The notes under the pieces are model-generated. The model was not told the origin of the DNA and did no database searches. It saw nothing but the letters and a program-made list of their open reading frames with translations. From Chloroflexota bacterium (GTDB lineage Bacteria; Chloroflexota; Anaerolineae; Promineifilales; Promineifilaceae): DNA of 64,000 nucleotides. A program made the translations under genes and the position numbers. The stretch is taken from NCBI GenBank assembly GCA_014584575.1, contig JACTMP010000029.1:97150-161149 (forward strand). Reading direction: 5' to 3'. Of the stretch, positions 26,278 to 34,193 are shown one piece after another. Position 1 is the stretch's first letter. Every line of letters begins with the position of its first letter.

Positions 26278-27141
26278 TCAGCCTGGGGATTCCATCCCCA
26301 GGAGGCCGCGCAAAAACGCCAACCCTTCCACCGCCAACGCATCTTGCGTCGGGGCCAGTTTGCGCCAGATGGCGGCGGCTTTGGCAATGGATTGCACCTC
26401 GGCCGTAAACGATTCAATCACCACCGGGCCATCGTAGCCAATATCATACAGAGCGCCGGCTACTTCGTTCCAGGCTACGTTACCGGAACCGGGCGCGCCG
26501 CGATCATTTTCGCAGGCGTGCAGGTGGCACAGCCGGTGGCCGGTGGCGCGAATGGCTGCGCCCAGTGACTTTTCCTCGATGTTCATGTGGAAGGTATCCA
26601 ACATGATGCGGCAGGCGGGGTGGTCTACGCGGTCAATCAGTTCAATGGCCTGGGTGTGGGTGTTGATGAAGCTGGTTTCAAAGCGGTTGAGCGGCTCAAT
26701 GCCCAGCACCACACCATGCTCGGCAGCGTAGGCGGCCAATGAGCGCAAGTGATTCACCAGGGTATCCAGGTCACGCGCCCGTTCAGCAGCGGTGGATTGC
26801 CAGGTACGGCCGACGGCCGAATAGAGCGGCCCCACCAGGTTGGTGGCGCCAATGGCTTGCGTGGCTTCAATGGCTTGCTGGATGTAAGCGAGGCCGGATT
26901 GTTGCACGGCCGTATCAGGATGCACCAAATCCCGATCCGGCCCCATCGCGGCGCAGGTACTCACGCCCAACCCATGTTCGCGCACCAGGTCGGCGGCACG
27001 GCCGTAGTGAAAATCACCAATCCCCTCCAACGGAAATTCGATCCAATCAAAGCCCATCGCCGCCACCTTTGGCAGCAGCTCTTCTAGCTTCTCCGTCGTC
27101 AGGGGCGCTGTCCAGACCCAGGTGTTGATGCCAATCTTCAT
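26278..27141 (-). CDS. Sugar phosphate isomerase/epimerase-like TIM barrel (copy 3)
   Basis: A 287-residue TIM-barrel protein. The metal-site blocks are GIEPLNRFETSFINT, IMLDTFHMNIEEKSLG, CHLHACENDRGAPG and VVIESFTAEV. They match those of tagatose/D-psicose 3-epimerase-like enzymes in pattern, although substrate cannot be assigned. It is the first catabolic gene after the ABC transporter genes. There is no clear ribosome site, and the start lies just after a heptamer hairpin. Confidence 0.87.
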   Translation of the reverse strand: MKIGINTWVWTAPLTTEKLEELLPKVAAMGFDWIEFPLEGIGDFHYGRAADLVREHGLGVSTCAAMGPDRDLVHPDTAVQQSGLAYIQQAIEATQAIGATNLVGPLYSAVGRTWQSTAAERARDLDTLVNHLRSLAAYAAEHGVVLGIEPLNRFETSFINTHTQAIELIDRVDHPACRIMLDTFHMNIEEKSLGAAIRATGHRLCHLHACENDRGAPGSGNVAWNEVAGALYDIGYDGPVVIESFTAEVQSIAKAAAIWRKLAPTQDALAVEGLAFLRGLLGMESPG

Positions 27142-27151
27142 AGTAAATCGT

Positions 27152-27213
27152 GTAATTGGGTAATTGAGTAATTGGGTAATTGCTCAATTACCCAATTACT
27201 CAATTACTCAATT
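27152..27213. repeat. Inverted heptamer array, GGTAATT type
   Basis: GTAATTG, GGTAATT, GAGTAATTGGGTAATTG face CTCAATTACCCAATTACTC and AATTACTCAATT. The same unit is used at 34999-35038. Confidence 0.87.
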
Positions 27214-28269
27214 CACTCTCTTGCCTTCGCCATCAAAATAATGCAGCCGGTCTTGCACAATATCGAATTTAACGTTTTCACCCGGTTTGAGGCGGGAAAT
27301 GCCGGAAACCAGGCTTAACATCGTTTGGTCGCCCACATGAATATGGATAATCGTTTCCACACCCAGCGGTTCAATCAGAGTGACACGGCCGTCGAACGCC
27401 CCATTTTCACCGGGCTGCACATCTTCTGGCCTGACGCCCAGTGTAAAACTGGCGGGCAGGTTGTCACCAACCCCGGCCGCCGAAATCTGGATAGAACTAT
27501 TTTCAACGTGTAACGCGCCATTGTCCCGCGCCGCCGGTAACAGATTAATGCGCGGCGTGCCGACCAACTGGGCCACAAACACCGACGCCGGCCGATCATA
27601 AATATCTCTCGGCGTGCCTATCTGCACGATTCGGCCGGCACGTAATACGGCAATCCGGTCGGCCATCGTCAGCGCCTCTACCTGATCATGGGTTACAAAT
27701 AAGGTGGTGCTGCCCTGCGTTTTCTGGATGTGTTCCAATTCCACCCGCAGCGATTCGCGCAGTTTGGCGTCCAGGTTAGAAAGCGGCTCATCCATCAGGT
27801 AGACACGTGGGTCACGCACAATGGCCCGGCCAATGGAGACGCGCTGCATCTCGCCGCCAGAGAGCCGGGCCGTTTTGCGTTCCAACAAATGCTGGATGCG
27901 CAATATTTCGGCCGCTTCCCCTACCCGCTGTTTGATCTCCGCTTCCGGCAGCCGGTGTACGGGCGAGCGCAGCGGAAAGGCCAGGTTGTCATACACCGAC
28001 ATATTGGGGTAGAGCGAATACTGCTGGAAAACCATGGCCACATCGCGCTGGGCGGGTGTCAGTTCGTCCACCACCGCGCCGTCAAACAGCACGTTCCCGG
28101 CGTCTTGTTTTTCCAGCCCGGCAATGACCCGCAGCGTCGTTGTTTTGCCCGCGCCGGTTGGCCCCAGCAAGACGAAAAATTCGCCGTCCTGCACATCAAA
28201 ACTCACATCGTCTAATGCCGTGACGGTTTTGAACCGTTTGCTGATGTTTTTGAGGGTAAGATCAGTCAT
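27208..28269 (-). CDS. Sugar ABC transporter ATP-binding protein, MalK/UgpC-like (1)
   Basis: A 353-residue ATPase subunit of a CUT1-type sugar importer. Walker A is GPTGAGKTT, the ABC signature LSGGEMQRV, Walker B VYLMDEPLSNLDAKLR, and the H-loop FVTHDQVEAL. The C-terminal OB/TOBE domain from about residue 240 (FTLGVRPEDVQPGENG, PLGVETIIHIHVGD) is that of MalK-type subunits. It is the second of two ATPase genes; CUT1 importers usually need one, so the pair may form a heterodimer. It binds the permeases on the cytoplasmic side. Confidence 0.9.
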   Translation of the reverse strand: MTDLTLKNISKRFKTVTALDDVSFDVQDGEFFVLLGPTGAGKTTTLRVIAGLEKQDAGNVLFDGAVVDELTPAQRDVAMVFQQYSLYPNMSVYDNLAFPLRSPVHRLPEAEIKQRVGEAAEILRIQHLLERKTARLSGGEMQRVSIGRAIVRDPRVYLMDEPLSNLDAKLRESLRVELEHIQKTQGSTTLFVTHDQVEALTMADRIAVLRAGRIVQIGTPRDIYDRPASVFVAQLVGTPRINLLPAARDNGALHVENSSIQISAAGVGDNLPASFTLGVRPEDVQPGENGAFDGRVTLIEPLGVETIIHIHVGDQTMLSLVSGISRLKPGENVKFDIVQDRLHYFDGEGKRVN

Positions 28270-28283
28270 CTATTTTAGGGAGC

Positions 28284-28313
28284 GGAGCAAAACAGATTCA
28301 TCTGTTTTGCTCC
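28284..28313. terminator. Hairpin with A/T tails between two ATPase genes
   Basis: GGAGCAAAACAGAT and ATCTGTTTTGCTCC form a perfect 14-bp stem with a two-base loop. On the plus side a TTAATTTTT run follows. On the minus strand, the direction of transcription, the stem is followed by CGCTCCCTAAAATAG, so only weak termination is expected. Confidence 0.65.
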
Positions 28314-29402
28314 TTAATTTTTAATTGCTTGTTCCGTCTGCGGATCGAAGAAGCGCACCATCTCCGCGTCCAGGTCAAAGTTCAAGTGGGTACCAATTTG
28401 AATGCGGCTGCCGCGTTCGCCGCGCACATGCACTACCGACCCATCAGCGCCTTCGTCCAGGGCCAGGTGCAGCATGTTAAACGCGCCGTGCAGGTCGCTG
28501 GCGTACACCTCACTGCGCAATGCCCCATCGGGATGAATCACGGCCGTTTCGGGACGAAAACCAATGATGACGTTATCGGTAGAGAGATGGGTGGTCAACG
28601 GCCGTAACCACCGCTCCGGCACTTGATATTGATTCCCACCTGGCAAATGCACCACGCCATCCGCCAGCTTGCCCGTGAGCAAATTCATGCCCGGACTACC
28701 AATAAAACGAGCCACAAACAAATTGGCCGGGTCATAATACACCTCCGCCGGCGTGCCCACCTGCTGCACCACCGCCGCCGACATCACCACTATGCGGTCG
28801 CCCATGGCCATCGCTTCAATCTGGTCATGGGTCACGTAAACCGTCGTCGCCTTTTCGGCAATATGCAGCTTTTTAATCTCCGCCCGCATCGTCTCCCGAA
28901 AATCAGCGTCCAATGCGCCCAGCGGTTCATCCATCAAAAACGCGGACGGTTTGCGCACCAGCGCCCGCGCCAGCGCCACCCGCTGTTTGTCGCCGCCGCT
29001 CAGCGCGCCCGGTTTCTGGCGCAGTAAATGTTGAATTTGCAGCAATTCCACCACATACGCCAGCCGCTGCCGGATGACATTTTGTGGCTCTTTTTGCGCT
29101 TCCAGGGGAAAGGTAATGTTTTTCTCCACCGACATGTGCGGGTAGAGGGCGTATAGCTGGAAGACAAAAGCAATATCCCGGTCACTGGGGTGCCGCCAGG
29201 TTACGTCGCGGTCGCCGATGAAAATCTTCCCATCCGTCACCGCCTCCAACCCGGAAATCATGCGCAGCGTCGTCGTCTTGCCGCAGCCCGACGGCCCCAG
29301 CAGCACCACAAACTCGCCGCTCTGAATGGTCAAATCCACCGGCTTCACGGCGTACACATCGCCGAACTTCTTTTCTACCTGTCGTAAATCAATGGTTGCC
29401 AT
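28314..29402 (-). CDS. Sugar ABC transporter ATP-binding protein, MalK/UgpC-like (2)
   Basis: A 362-residue ATPase subunit. Walker A is GPSGCGKTT, the signature LSGGDKQRVALAR, Walker B FLMDEPLGALDADFR and the H-loop YVTHDQIEAMAMG. A TOBE-containing C-terminal half follows (VIIGFRPETAVIHPDG). Residues KQR in the signature replace the usual EQR. It is divergent from the other ATPase, supporting a heterodimer rather than a recent copy. The gene follows the permeases in the transcript. Confidence 0.9.
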   Translation of the reverse strand: MATIDLRQVEKKFGDVYAVKPVDLTIQSGEFVVLLGPSGCGKTTTLRMISGLEAVTDGKIFIGDRDVTWRHPSDRDIAFVFQLYALYPHMSVEKNITFPLEAQKEPQNVIRQRLAYVVELLQIQHLLRQKPGALSGGDKQRVALARALVRKPSAFLMDEPLGALDADFRETMRAEIKKLHIAEKATTVYVTHDQIEAMAMGDRIVVMSAAVVQQVGTPAEVYYDPANLFVARFIGSPGMNLLTGKLADGVVHLPGGNQYQVPERWLRPLTTHLSTDNVIIGFRPETAVIHPDGALRSEVYASDLHGAFNMLHLALDEGADGSVVHVRGERGSRIQIGTHLNFDLDAEMVRFFDPQTEQAIKN

Positions 29403-29411
29403 AGGAAGTAA

Positions 29412-29459
29412 TGCGTGATGCGTGATGCGTGACCACTCTCACGCATCACGCATCACGTA
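29412..29459. repeat. Inverted heptamer array, TGCGTGA type
   Basis: Three TGCGTGA units face TCACGCA, TCACGCA, TCACGTA across a 6-base loop CCACTC. Same family as 7254-7313 and 20584-20647. Confidence 0.9.
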
Positions 29460-30458
29460 TCATTGTCTGATCGCTCCAAACGTCACCCCACGCAACAAGT
29501 GCCGCCGCAGGGCGAAGATGATGATGAGAACGGGAATGAGAAAAACCAGTGTGCCGGCGGCAATAGCCGACCACTCGATGCCACCGCGCCCTAACATGGT
29601 GGCAATGGCCGGTGGCGCTGTGCGTGCTTTCTGGCTGGTGAGCATCAGGGCAAAGGCATACTCATTCCAGACGAAAATCAGGCTAAAGACGGTGGTGGCG
29701 GCAATACCTGTCGCCGCCTGGGGCAGAACGATTTTATAAAATGCCTGGAAGCGGCTATATCCATCAACCAGCGCCGCTTCTTCATACTCACGTGGAATTT
29801 CGTCAATGAACCCCTTCAGCAGCCATACCGTCAGCGACAAATTAAAGACGGTGTAAATCAGGATCATCCCGGCATGGGTGTCATGCAGCCCCAACTGACG
29901 GTACATCAGGAAGATGGGAATGGTGACGACGACAGCGGGCAGCATACGGCCGCTGAGGATGAAAAACATCAAATCCCCCTTGCCGGGCACCTCAAAACGG
30001 CTAAAGGCATAGGCGGCAAACAGCCCCAACGTCACCGACGCCACTGTTGCGCCAAAAGCGATGATGACCGAATTGCGCAGGCGAATGGTGAAGTCGCTGG
30101 GGCCGGTGATGCGCTGGCCGTTGCGCAGCGCCACCTGGCCGAAGATGCCCAGCTCGTCAGCGTTGGCCCTGGCCTCTTCCAGCGCCGCCCCGCTGAGTTG
30201 GGAGCGTTCGGTGAGTAAGAAGACAAATCCCTCCAGCGTTGGTTGAAAAATAAGTTTTGGGGGGATGGAGACGACGTCAGACCGTGACTTGAAAGCGGTC
30301 ATCATCATGACAAACACAGGGAACAACAGCACAATGGCGATGATGATCACCAGAAAGGCGCGCATGTTTTTCGCCAGTTTGGCGCGGGGGTGTACCTTGT
30401 CTACCCGTGTGCCTTCGGTAACGGGATGGCGGGGGCCTGTTTCTTCAAATGTTGCCAT
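29460..30458 (-). CDS. Sugar ABC transporter permease, MalG-like
   Basis: A 332-residue inner-membrane permease of the CUT1 family. The ATPase-coupling EAA loop is EYEEAALVDGYSRFQAFYKI. It has about six helices, the first AFLVIIIAIVLLFPVFVMMM. A hydrophilic insertion between the first and second helices (LTERSQLSGAALEEARANAD, RITGPSDFTIRLRNSV) is longer than usual for MalG-type subunits. It pairs with the next-upstream permease to form the channel. Confidence 0.9.
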   Translation of the reverse strand: MATFEETGPRHPVTEGTRVDKVHPRAKLAKNMRAFLVIIIAIVLLFPVFVMMMTAFKSRSDVVSIPPKLIFQPTLEGFVFLLTERSQLSGAALEEARANADELGIFGQVALRNGQRITGPSDFTIRLRNSVIIAFGATVASVTLGLFAAYAFSRFEVPGKGDLMFFILSGRMLPAVVVTIPIFLMYRQLGLHDTHAGMILIYTVFNLSLTVWLLKGFIDEIPREYEEAALVDGYSRFQAFYKIVLPQAATGIAATTVFSLIFVWNEYAFALMLTSQKARTAPPAIATMLGRGGIEWSAIAAGTLVFLIPVLIIIFALRRHLLRGVTFGAIRQ

Positions 30459-30471
30459 GATAATTTATCAC

Positions 30472-30501
30472 GGTAGGGGCGTATGGTTATACGCCCCTAC
30501 C
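30472..30501. repeat. Hairpin, GGTAGGGGCGTAT stem
   Basis: A perfect 13-bp stem, GGTAGGGGCGTAT and ATACGCCCCTACC, with a four-base loop GGTT. The right arm overlaps the stop of the permease gene. A related GCGTAGGG/CCCTACG hairpin is at 48506-48533. Confidence 0.87.
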
Positions 30502-31465
30502 CTTCTTTCATCTTGTTCAGATTGCGAATGTACAGATTACTAATAGCAATCACAATGATCAGCACCATATAAGCAAACGCACTGGCTCGCCCGGTCTGGA
30601 ATTGGCCGAGGAAGGCTTGCTGGTAAATTTTGACGGCCACAACTTCCGTTTGCCCACCAGGACCGCCGCCGGTCATGCCCATTACCAGGTCAAACGATTT
30701 GGTAAACGCTTCGATGGTGCGGAACAGGACGGCAATGAGCAGCAAGGGCATCACCTGGGGCAGGGTAATGCGCCGGAACTGAAACCACGAACTGGCGCGG
30801 TCTATCACGGCCGCTTCGTACAAATAATCCGGTATCGCCCGCAAACCGGAGTAAATGAGCAGGGCGATAAACGGCGTCCACATCCAGACATCTACAATGA
30901 TCACGGCCCACAGCGCCAACCCTGGCATGGGCTGCCCGGCAAAACGGCTGGCCAGCCAGTCCGGCGCAGTGGTGGGATTACGAAAGCCGATCAGGTAATT
31001 GAAGTAACCAAAGGTAGGTGTATACATCAGCTTCCAGAACAGCCCCACCACCACGGGTGACAGCATCATGGGAATGAGAATCAGAGTGGTGACGATGCCG
31101 CTGCCGCGAAACTGCTCGCGGATGAGCAGCGCCAACGCAAAACCTAACACCAGTTGCAGAGCGACAGAAAACAAGACGTAACGCCCGGTAATGGTGAAGG
31201 CGTGCCACATATCTTCGCTGAAAAGCACCCGGGTAAAGTTGTCAAAACCGACCCAGACCGGCGGCCGCCCGGCAATGGCCGAGTAGTCGGTGAAGCTCAG
31301 GAAGAGGCTGTAAAACAGCGGGAAGACGTTGAAGACGATCAGGATGATCAGCGTCGGCCAGATGAACAGGTTGATAATGGCGCGGTCGCTGAGGGCACGC
31401 TGTTTTTTGACAGTGGTGGGCGGAGTCACGGCCGTGTCCGCCGTCCTTGTGCTGGGTGTAGACAT
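30497..31465 (-). CDS. Sugar ABC transporter permease, MalF-like
   Basis: A 322-residue permease of the CUT1 family. Six or so helices include LFIWPTLIILIVFNVFPLFYS and VLFSVALQLVLGFALALLI. The EAA loop is YLYEAAVIDRASSWFQFRRI. A GGAAAG site lies before the ATG. With the MalG-like subunit it forms the transmembrane pore of the importer. Confidence 0.9.
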   Translation of the reverse strand: MSTPSTRTADTAVTPPTTVKKQRALSDRAIINLFIWPTLIILIVFNVFPLFYSLFLSFTDYSAIAGRPPVWVGFDNFTRVLFSEDMWHAFTITGRYVLFSVALQLVLGFALALLIREQFRGSGIVTTLILIPMMLSPVVVGLFWKLMYTPTFGYFNYLIGFRNPTTAPDWLASRFAGQPMPGLALWAVIIVDVWMWTPFIALLIYSGLRAIPDYLYEAAVIDRASSWFQFRRITLPQVMPLLLIAVLFRTIEAFTKSFDLVMGMTGGGPGGQTEVVAVKIYQQAFLGQFQTGRASAFAYMVLIIVIAISNLYIRNLNKMKEG

Positions 31466-31480
31466 GCTCTTTCCAAAGGT

Positions 31481-31546
31481 GATCGGTAATCGGTTAGCGG
31501 TAATCGGTTGTCTTCACCGATTACCGTTTACCGATTACCGTTTACC
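31481..31546. repeat. Inverted repeat array, ATCGGTA type
   Basis: GATCGGTAATCGGTTAGCGG with TAATCGGTT faces ACCGATTACCGTTTACCGAT with TACCGTTTACC. Relative of 9549-9611, 10412-10480 and 37954-38029. Confidence 0.83.
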
Positions 31547-31555
31547 AGGCACTAA

Positions 31556-32974
31556 CTATTCATTCAAAAAACCACCATCCCGCAAAATCTCGGCATGTTT
31601 GGCAGCAATGGCATCCAGAGCCGCCTGGGCGGTCCCTTCACCACCAACCACAAACCGGCCCATTTCATCTTGCGCTACCCGCAGTAGCTCGCCATAAACG
31701 GGAATGTTGTAGAAATCCTTGACGATCTGCATCGTCTCGGCAAAAGCGGCATTGAAGGGGGCCACGGCCAGGAACTCGTCCGAGGCCAGCACTTCTTTGT
31801 TAGCCGAATAACCGCCGAGCGTCGCCCATTTGGCTTGAACATCATTTTGCCCAAACCAGCGGATGAAATCTCTGGCCGCCTGCTGCCGCTCCGGCGAAAT
31901 GTAAGAGATGATGCTAATCCCCTGCCCGCCCAACGAGGCAAAGTGGTCACCGCTGGGGCCGGCCGGATTAACAAAGTAGCCGGTGGATTCCGCGTATGGG
32001 TTCACCTGCGGATTGGCCAGGGCGGGGAAGAAGGCAAAGTAGTTCATGCCCATCGCCGCCTGCCCACTGATGAAGGCATCATTCACTTCGGCAAAGAAAG
32101 CATTGCTCATGCCGGGCGGCTGGCAACATTCATACAATTCCCGGTAATACTCCAGCGCCGCAACCGATTCGGGTGAATTGATAACGCCTTCCGGGTTGAA
32201 GTTCTCGTCCGACCAGTTGCCGCCAAAGGAGAACAACATGTTCTGGAAGCCCATCGTCAGACCATCATAATCCGCCTGGGTATAGATGGCTGACCCATAT
32301 AACCCTTCATCCGGGCGGGTGAAGAATTTGGCAATGTCCATTAACTGCTGCATGGTAGTGGGCGGGGCTAATGGGTAGCCATACTCTTCTTCAAAGGCCG
32401 CCATTTCTTCAGGGTCTTCAAACAGGTCTTTGCGGTAAGCCCACCCATTGGCGTCACCTTCGGTGGGGAAAGCCCAATACGTGCCGGAGCCGGGGGGGTA
32501 TTCACCATAATAGGTCAGGGTTGCCTCTGTTACGGTATCGGTGAGACCTTCGCTGTTCATAAAGTCGGTCAGGTCTACATAATGACCCTGGGTGGAAGCC
32601 TGCCCCACCCACTGGCTATCGCCAACGACCATATCGTAGGACGTGCCCTGCGCGGCCATTTCGGCAAAGAAAACGTCGCCAAAGGAACCCCAGGGTTCTT
32701 GCACCACATTGACTTTGATGCCGGTTTCAGCTTCATAATCTTTGACCAGTTCTTGCAAATAATCGGCCGGGTCCCACTGCGCCCAGAATATGGTGAGCTC
32801 TCTTACGTTCGATTGCGGGGCAGTTTCTGGGGCGGTGGTGGCGGCGGGGGCGGCAGCGGCCGATGTGGCCGTGGGGCTGGTGGTTGTGGTGGTTCCCCCA
32901 CTACAGGCTACCAATGTTATAGCCAGGAAAAGAACCAAAATCCAAGAAATTTGTTTGCCAACTGTCTGTTTCAT
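31556..32974 (-). CDS. Sugar ABC transporter substrate-binding lipoprotein
   Basis: A 472-residue extracellular solute-binding protein of the family 1 (MalE-like) type. The signal peptide ends in the lipobox LVAC with Cys24 as the lipid anchor, then a Thr/Ala-rich linker (about residues 26-55). The mature part begins VRELTIFWAQWDPADYLQEL, typical of CUT1 sugar binders, and carries family motifs such as YWAFPTEGDANGWAYRKDLF and PAGPSGDHFASLGGQGISII. A strong AGGAGGAGAT site precedes the ATG. Ligand class is a mono- or oligosaccharide or polyol; the specific ligand is unknown. Confidence 0.92.
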   Translation of the reverse strand: MKQTVGKQISWILVLFLAITLVACSGGTTTTTSPTATSAAAAPAATTAPETAPQSNVRELTIFWAQWDPADYLQELVKDYEAETGIKVNVVQEPWGSFGDVFFAEMAAQGTSYDMVVGDSQWVGQASTQGHYVDLTDFMNSEGLTDTVTEATLTYYGEYPPGSGTYWAFPTEGDANGWAYRKDLFEDPEEMAAFEEEYGYPLAPPTTMQQLMDIAKFFTRPDEGLYGSAIYTQADYDGLTMGFQNMLFSFGGNWSDENFNPEGVINSPESVAALEYYRELYECCQPPGMSNAFFAEVNDAFISGQAAMGMNYFAFFPALANPQVNPYAESTGYFVNPAGPSGDHFASLGGQGISIISYISPERQQAARDFIRWFGQNDVQAKWATLGGYSANKEVLASDEFLAVAPFNAAFAETMQIVKDFYNIPVYGELLRVAQDEMGRFVVGGEGTAQAALDAIAAKHAEILRDGGFLNE

Positions 32975-33086
32975 ATCTCCTCCTAGAGGTAGAACGCACG
33001 CGCGTTCGGTTACACGATTACTCTCGCCGATAAAACAGTAGGAATGTGTTTTAGATTCTTACGGGTTATACCACCTCCTTAAACAA

Positions 33087-33131
33087 GAGATTGGAGATTG
33101 GAGATTGGGGATTGACCAATCTCCAATCTCC
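33087..33131. repeat. Inverted heptamer array, GAGATTG type
   Basis: GAGATTG, GAGATTG, GAGATTG, GGGATTG face AATCTCC, AATCTCC. It separates the regulator gene from the transporter genes, so regulator transcription may end or be processed here. Confidence 0.85.
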
Positions 33132-33138
33132 TCAATTT

Positions 33139-33837
33139 TCAGGCATAAATGAGTTGGCTAAAAAGGTTGCTGCGAAGGCTTTCTAAATGCTGGCGCATGG
33201 CTAACGCGGCGCTCTCCGGGTCGCGGCTGGCGATTTGCTCGACGATACGTCGGTGTTCGGCCGTACCCATGCGTAATTGTTCGATCTTTAGCTGGTTATC
33301 CACACTGCTGTAGCGGTGAATACGGTTGCGCATTTGCAGCACCAATTCCCCCAACAGGCGGTTGGGGCAGGCGTCGCTGAGGGTTTCATGCCAGACGGTG
33401 TCGGCTTTGGACCAGGCGGGGCGGTCTTCATTGTCCACGGCCGTGTCCATCCTGTCCAAACAATCCCATAATGTATCAAGTTGTTCAGAAGTAATCGTCT
33501 CTGTGGCTATCCGCACCAGTTCCGGCTCCAGCAATAGCCGGATGTATAACACATCCAGAACATCCCGGAAGGAACGGGAAGCCACAAAAACGGCCCGGCC
33601 GGGCACAATTTCCACCAGCCCTTCTTGGGCCAACATTTGCAGCGCCTCACGCACCGGTGTGCGGCTGATGCCTAATGCTTTGGAGATACGATTTTCGGAG
33701 AGGGCTTCACCCGGTTGCAGGCTGGCATGGCGCAGAGCATCCTTGAGACGTTCATAAGCGACTTCACGCAAAAGACGAGAATCGTTTTCAGGCAGTTCTG
33801 CCTGATGCGCCGACAGATAACTTTCCAGTTCGTCCAT
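33139..33837 (-). CDS. GntR-family transcriptional regulator, FCD (FadR-like) subgroup
   Basis: A 232-residue regulator with an N-terminal winged helix-turn-helix (LREVAYERLKDALRHASLQP, then SENRISKALGISRTPVREAL, QMLAQEGLVEIVPGRAVFV) and a C-terminal helical FCD domain that binds a metal and a small acid ligand (RRIVEQIASRDPESAALAMR). I prefer the ATG at 33837; the in-frame extension to 34005 would run through the promoter. It is first in the catabolic run and most likely represses it until a pathway intermediate binds. The promoter is a consensus sigma-70 type with a palindrome just downstream. Confidence 0.9.
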   Translation of the reverse strand: MDELESYLSAHQAELPENDSRLLREVAYERLKDALRHASLQPGEALSENRISKALGISRTPVREALQMLAQEGLVEIVPGRAVFVASRSFRDVLDVLYIRLLLEPELVRIATETITSEQLDTLWDCLDRMDTAVDNEDRPAWSKADTVWHETLSDACPNRLLGELVLQMRNRIHRYSSVDNQLKIEQLRMGTAEHRRIVEQIASRDPESAALAMRQHLESLRSNLFSQLIYA

Positions 33838-33909
33838 GACCACGGCGAGAACGGGTAAGTGGGGCTGACCTGCTCTCAAACTCTGGGTGTATAATGTAAA
33901 TATACCGCC

Positions 33910-33917
33910 TGTATACA
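33910..33917. promoter_or_regulatory. Candidate GntR operator, TGTATACA palindrome
   Basis: TGTATACA, within CTTGTATACAGG on the minus strand, lies just after the predicted start of transcription. GntR/FCD proteins often bind short GT-N-AC palindromes like this. A second, looser GTATAATG...ATATAC region sits at about 33889-33905. Confidence 0.45.
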
Positions 33918-33928
33918 AGCTGCATAAC

Positions 33929-33957
33929 ATTATAAAAAGCAAAGGCCATACTGTCAA
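33929..33957 (-). promoter_or_regulatory. Consensus sigma-70 promoter of the GntR-family gene
   Basis: Minus strand TTGACA at 33957-33952, a 17-base spacer, then TATAAT at 33934-33929: a perfect match to both hexamers with ideal spacing. Transcription would begin near 33922, about 85 bases before the regulator's ATG. Confidence 0.85.
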
Positions 33958-34116
33958 GGTAAAGATCGAGTCTACCGGATAGAAGTTCAACTTTTTGTCA
34001 TCCACTGAAAATTTCTGTCGAGAAGAAAAGTTGAACTTCTGGTTTCAAAGGCCTTTTTTCGGAAGGGTCAAGATTCTGGAAATGGCAAATGCGATGTAGC
34101 ACATTTGTTCTATTTG

Positions 34117-34125
34117 TGTTATACT
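34117..34125 (+). promoter_or_regulatory. Extended -10 promoter for the VOC gene
   Basis: TGTTATACT is a TGnTATACT extended -10 motif 69 bases before the ATG. No clear -35 box is needed for this type. The 357-base spacer from 33838 to 34193 otherwise holds the GntR promoter and operator described above. Confidence 0.45.
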
Positions 34126-34193
34126 TCTTCTCCCGGTGTAGGCCGGGCAAACATTTTTCGTTAATTCGTTGTTCACAAAAAAGGAGAGTTCCC

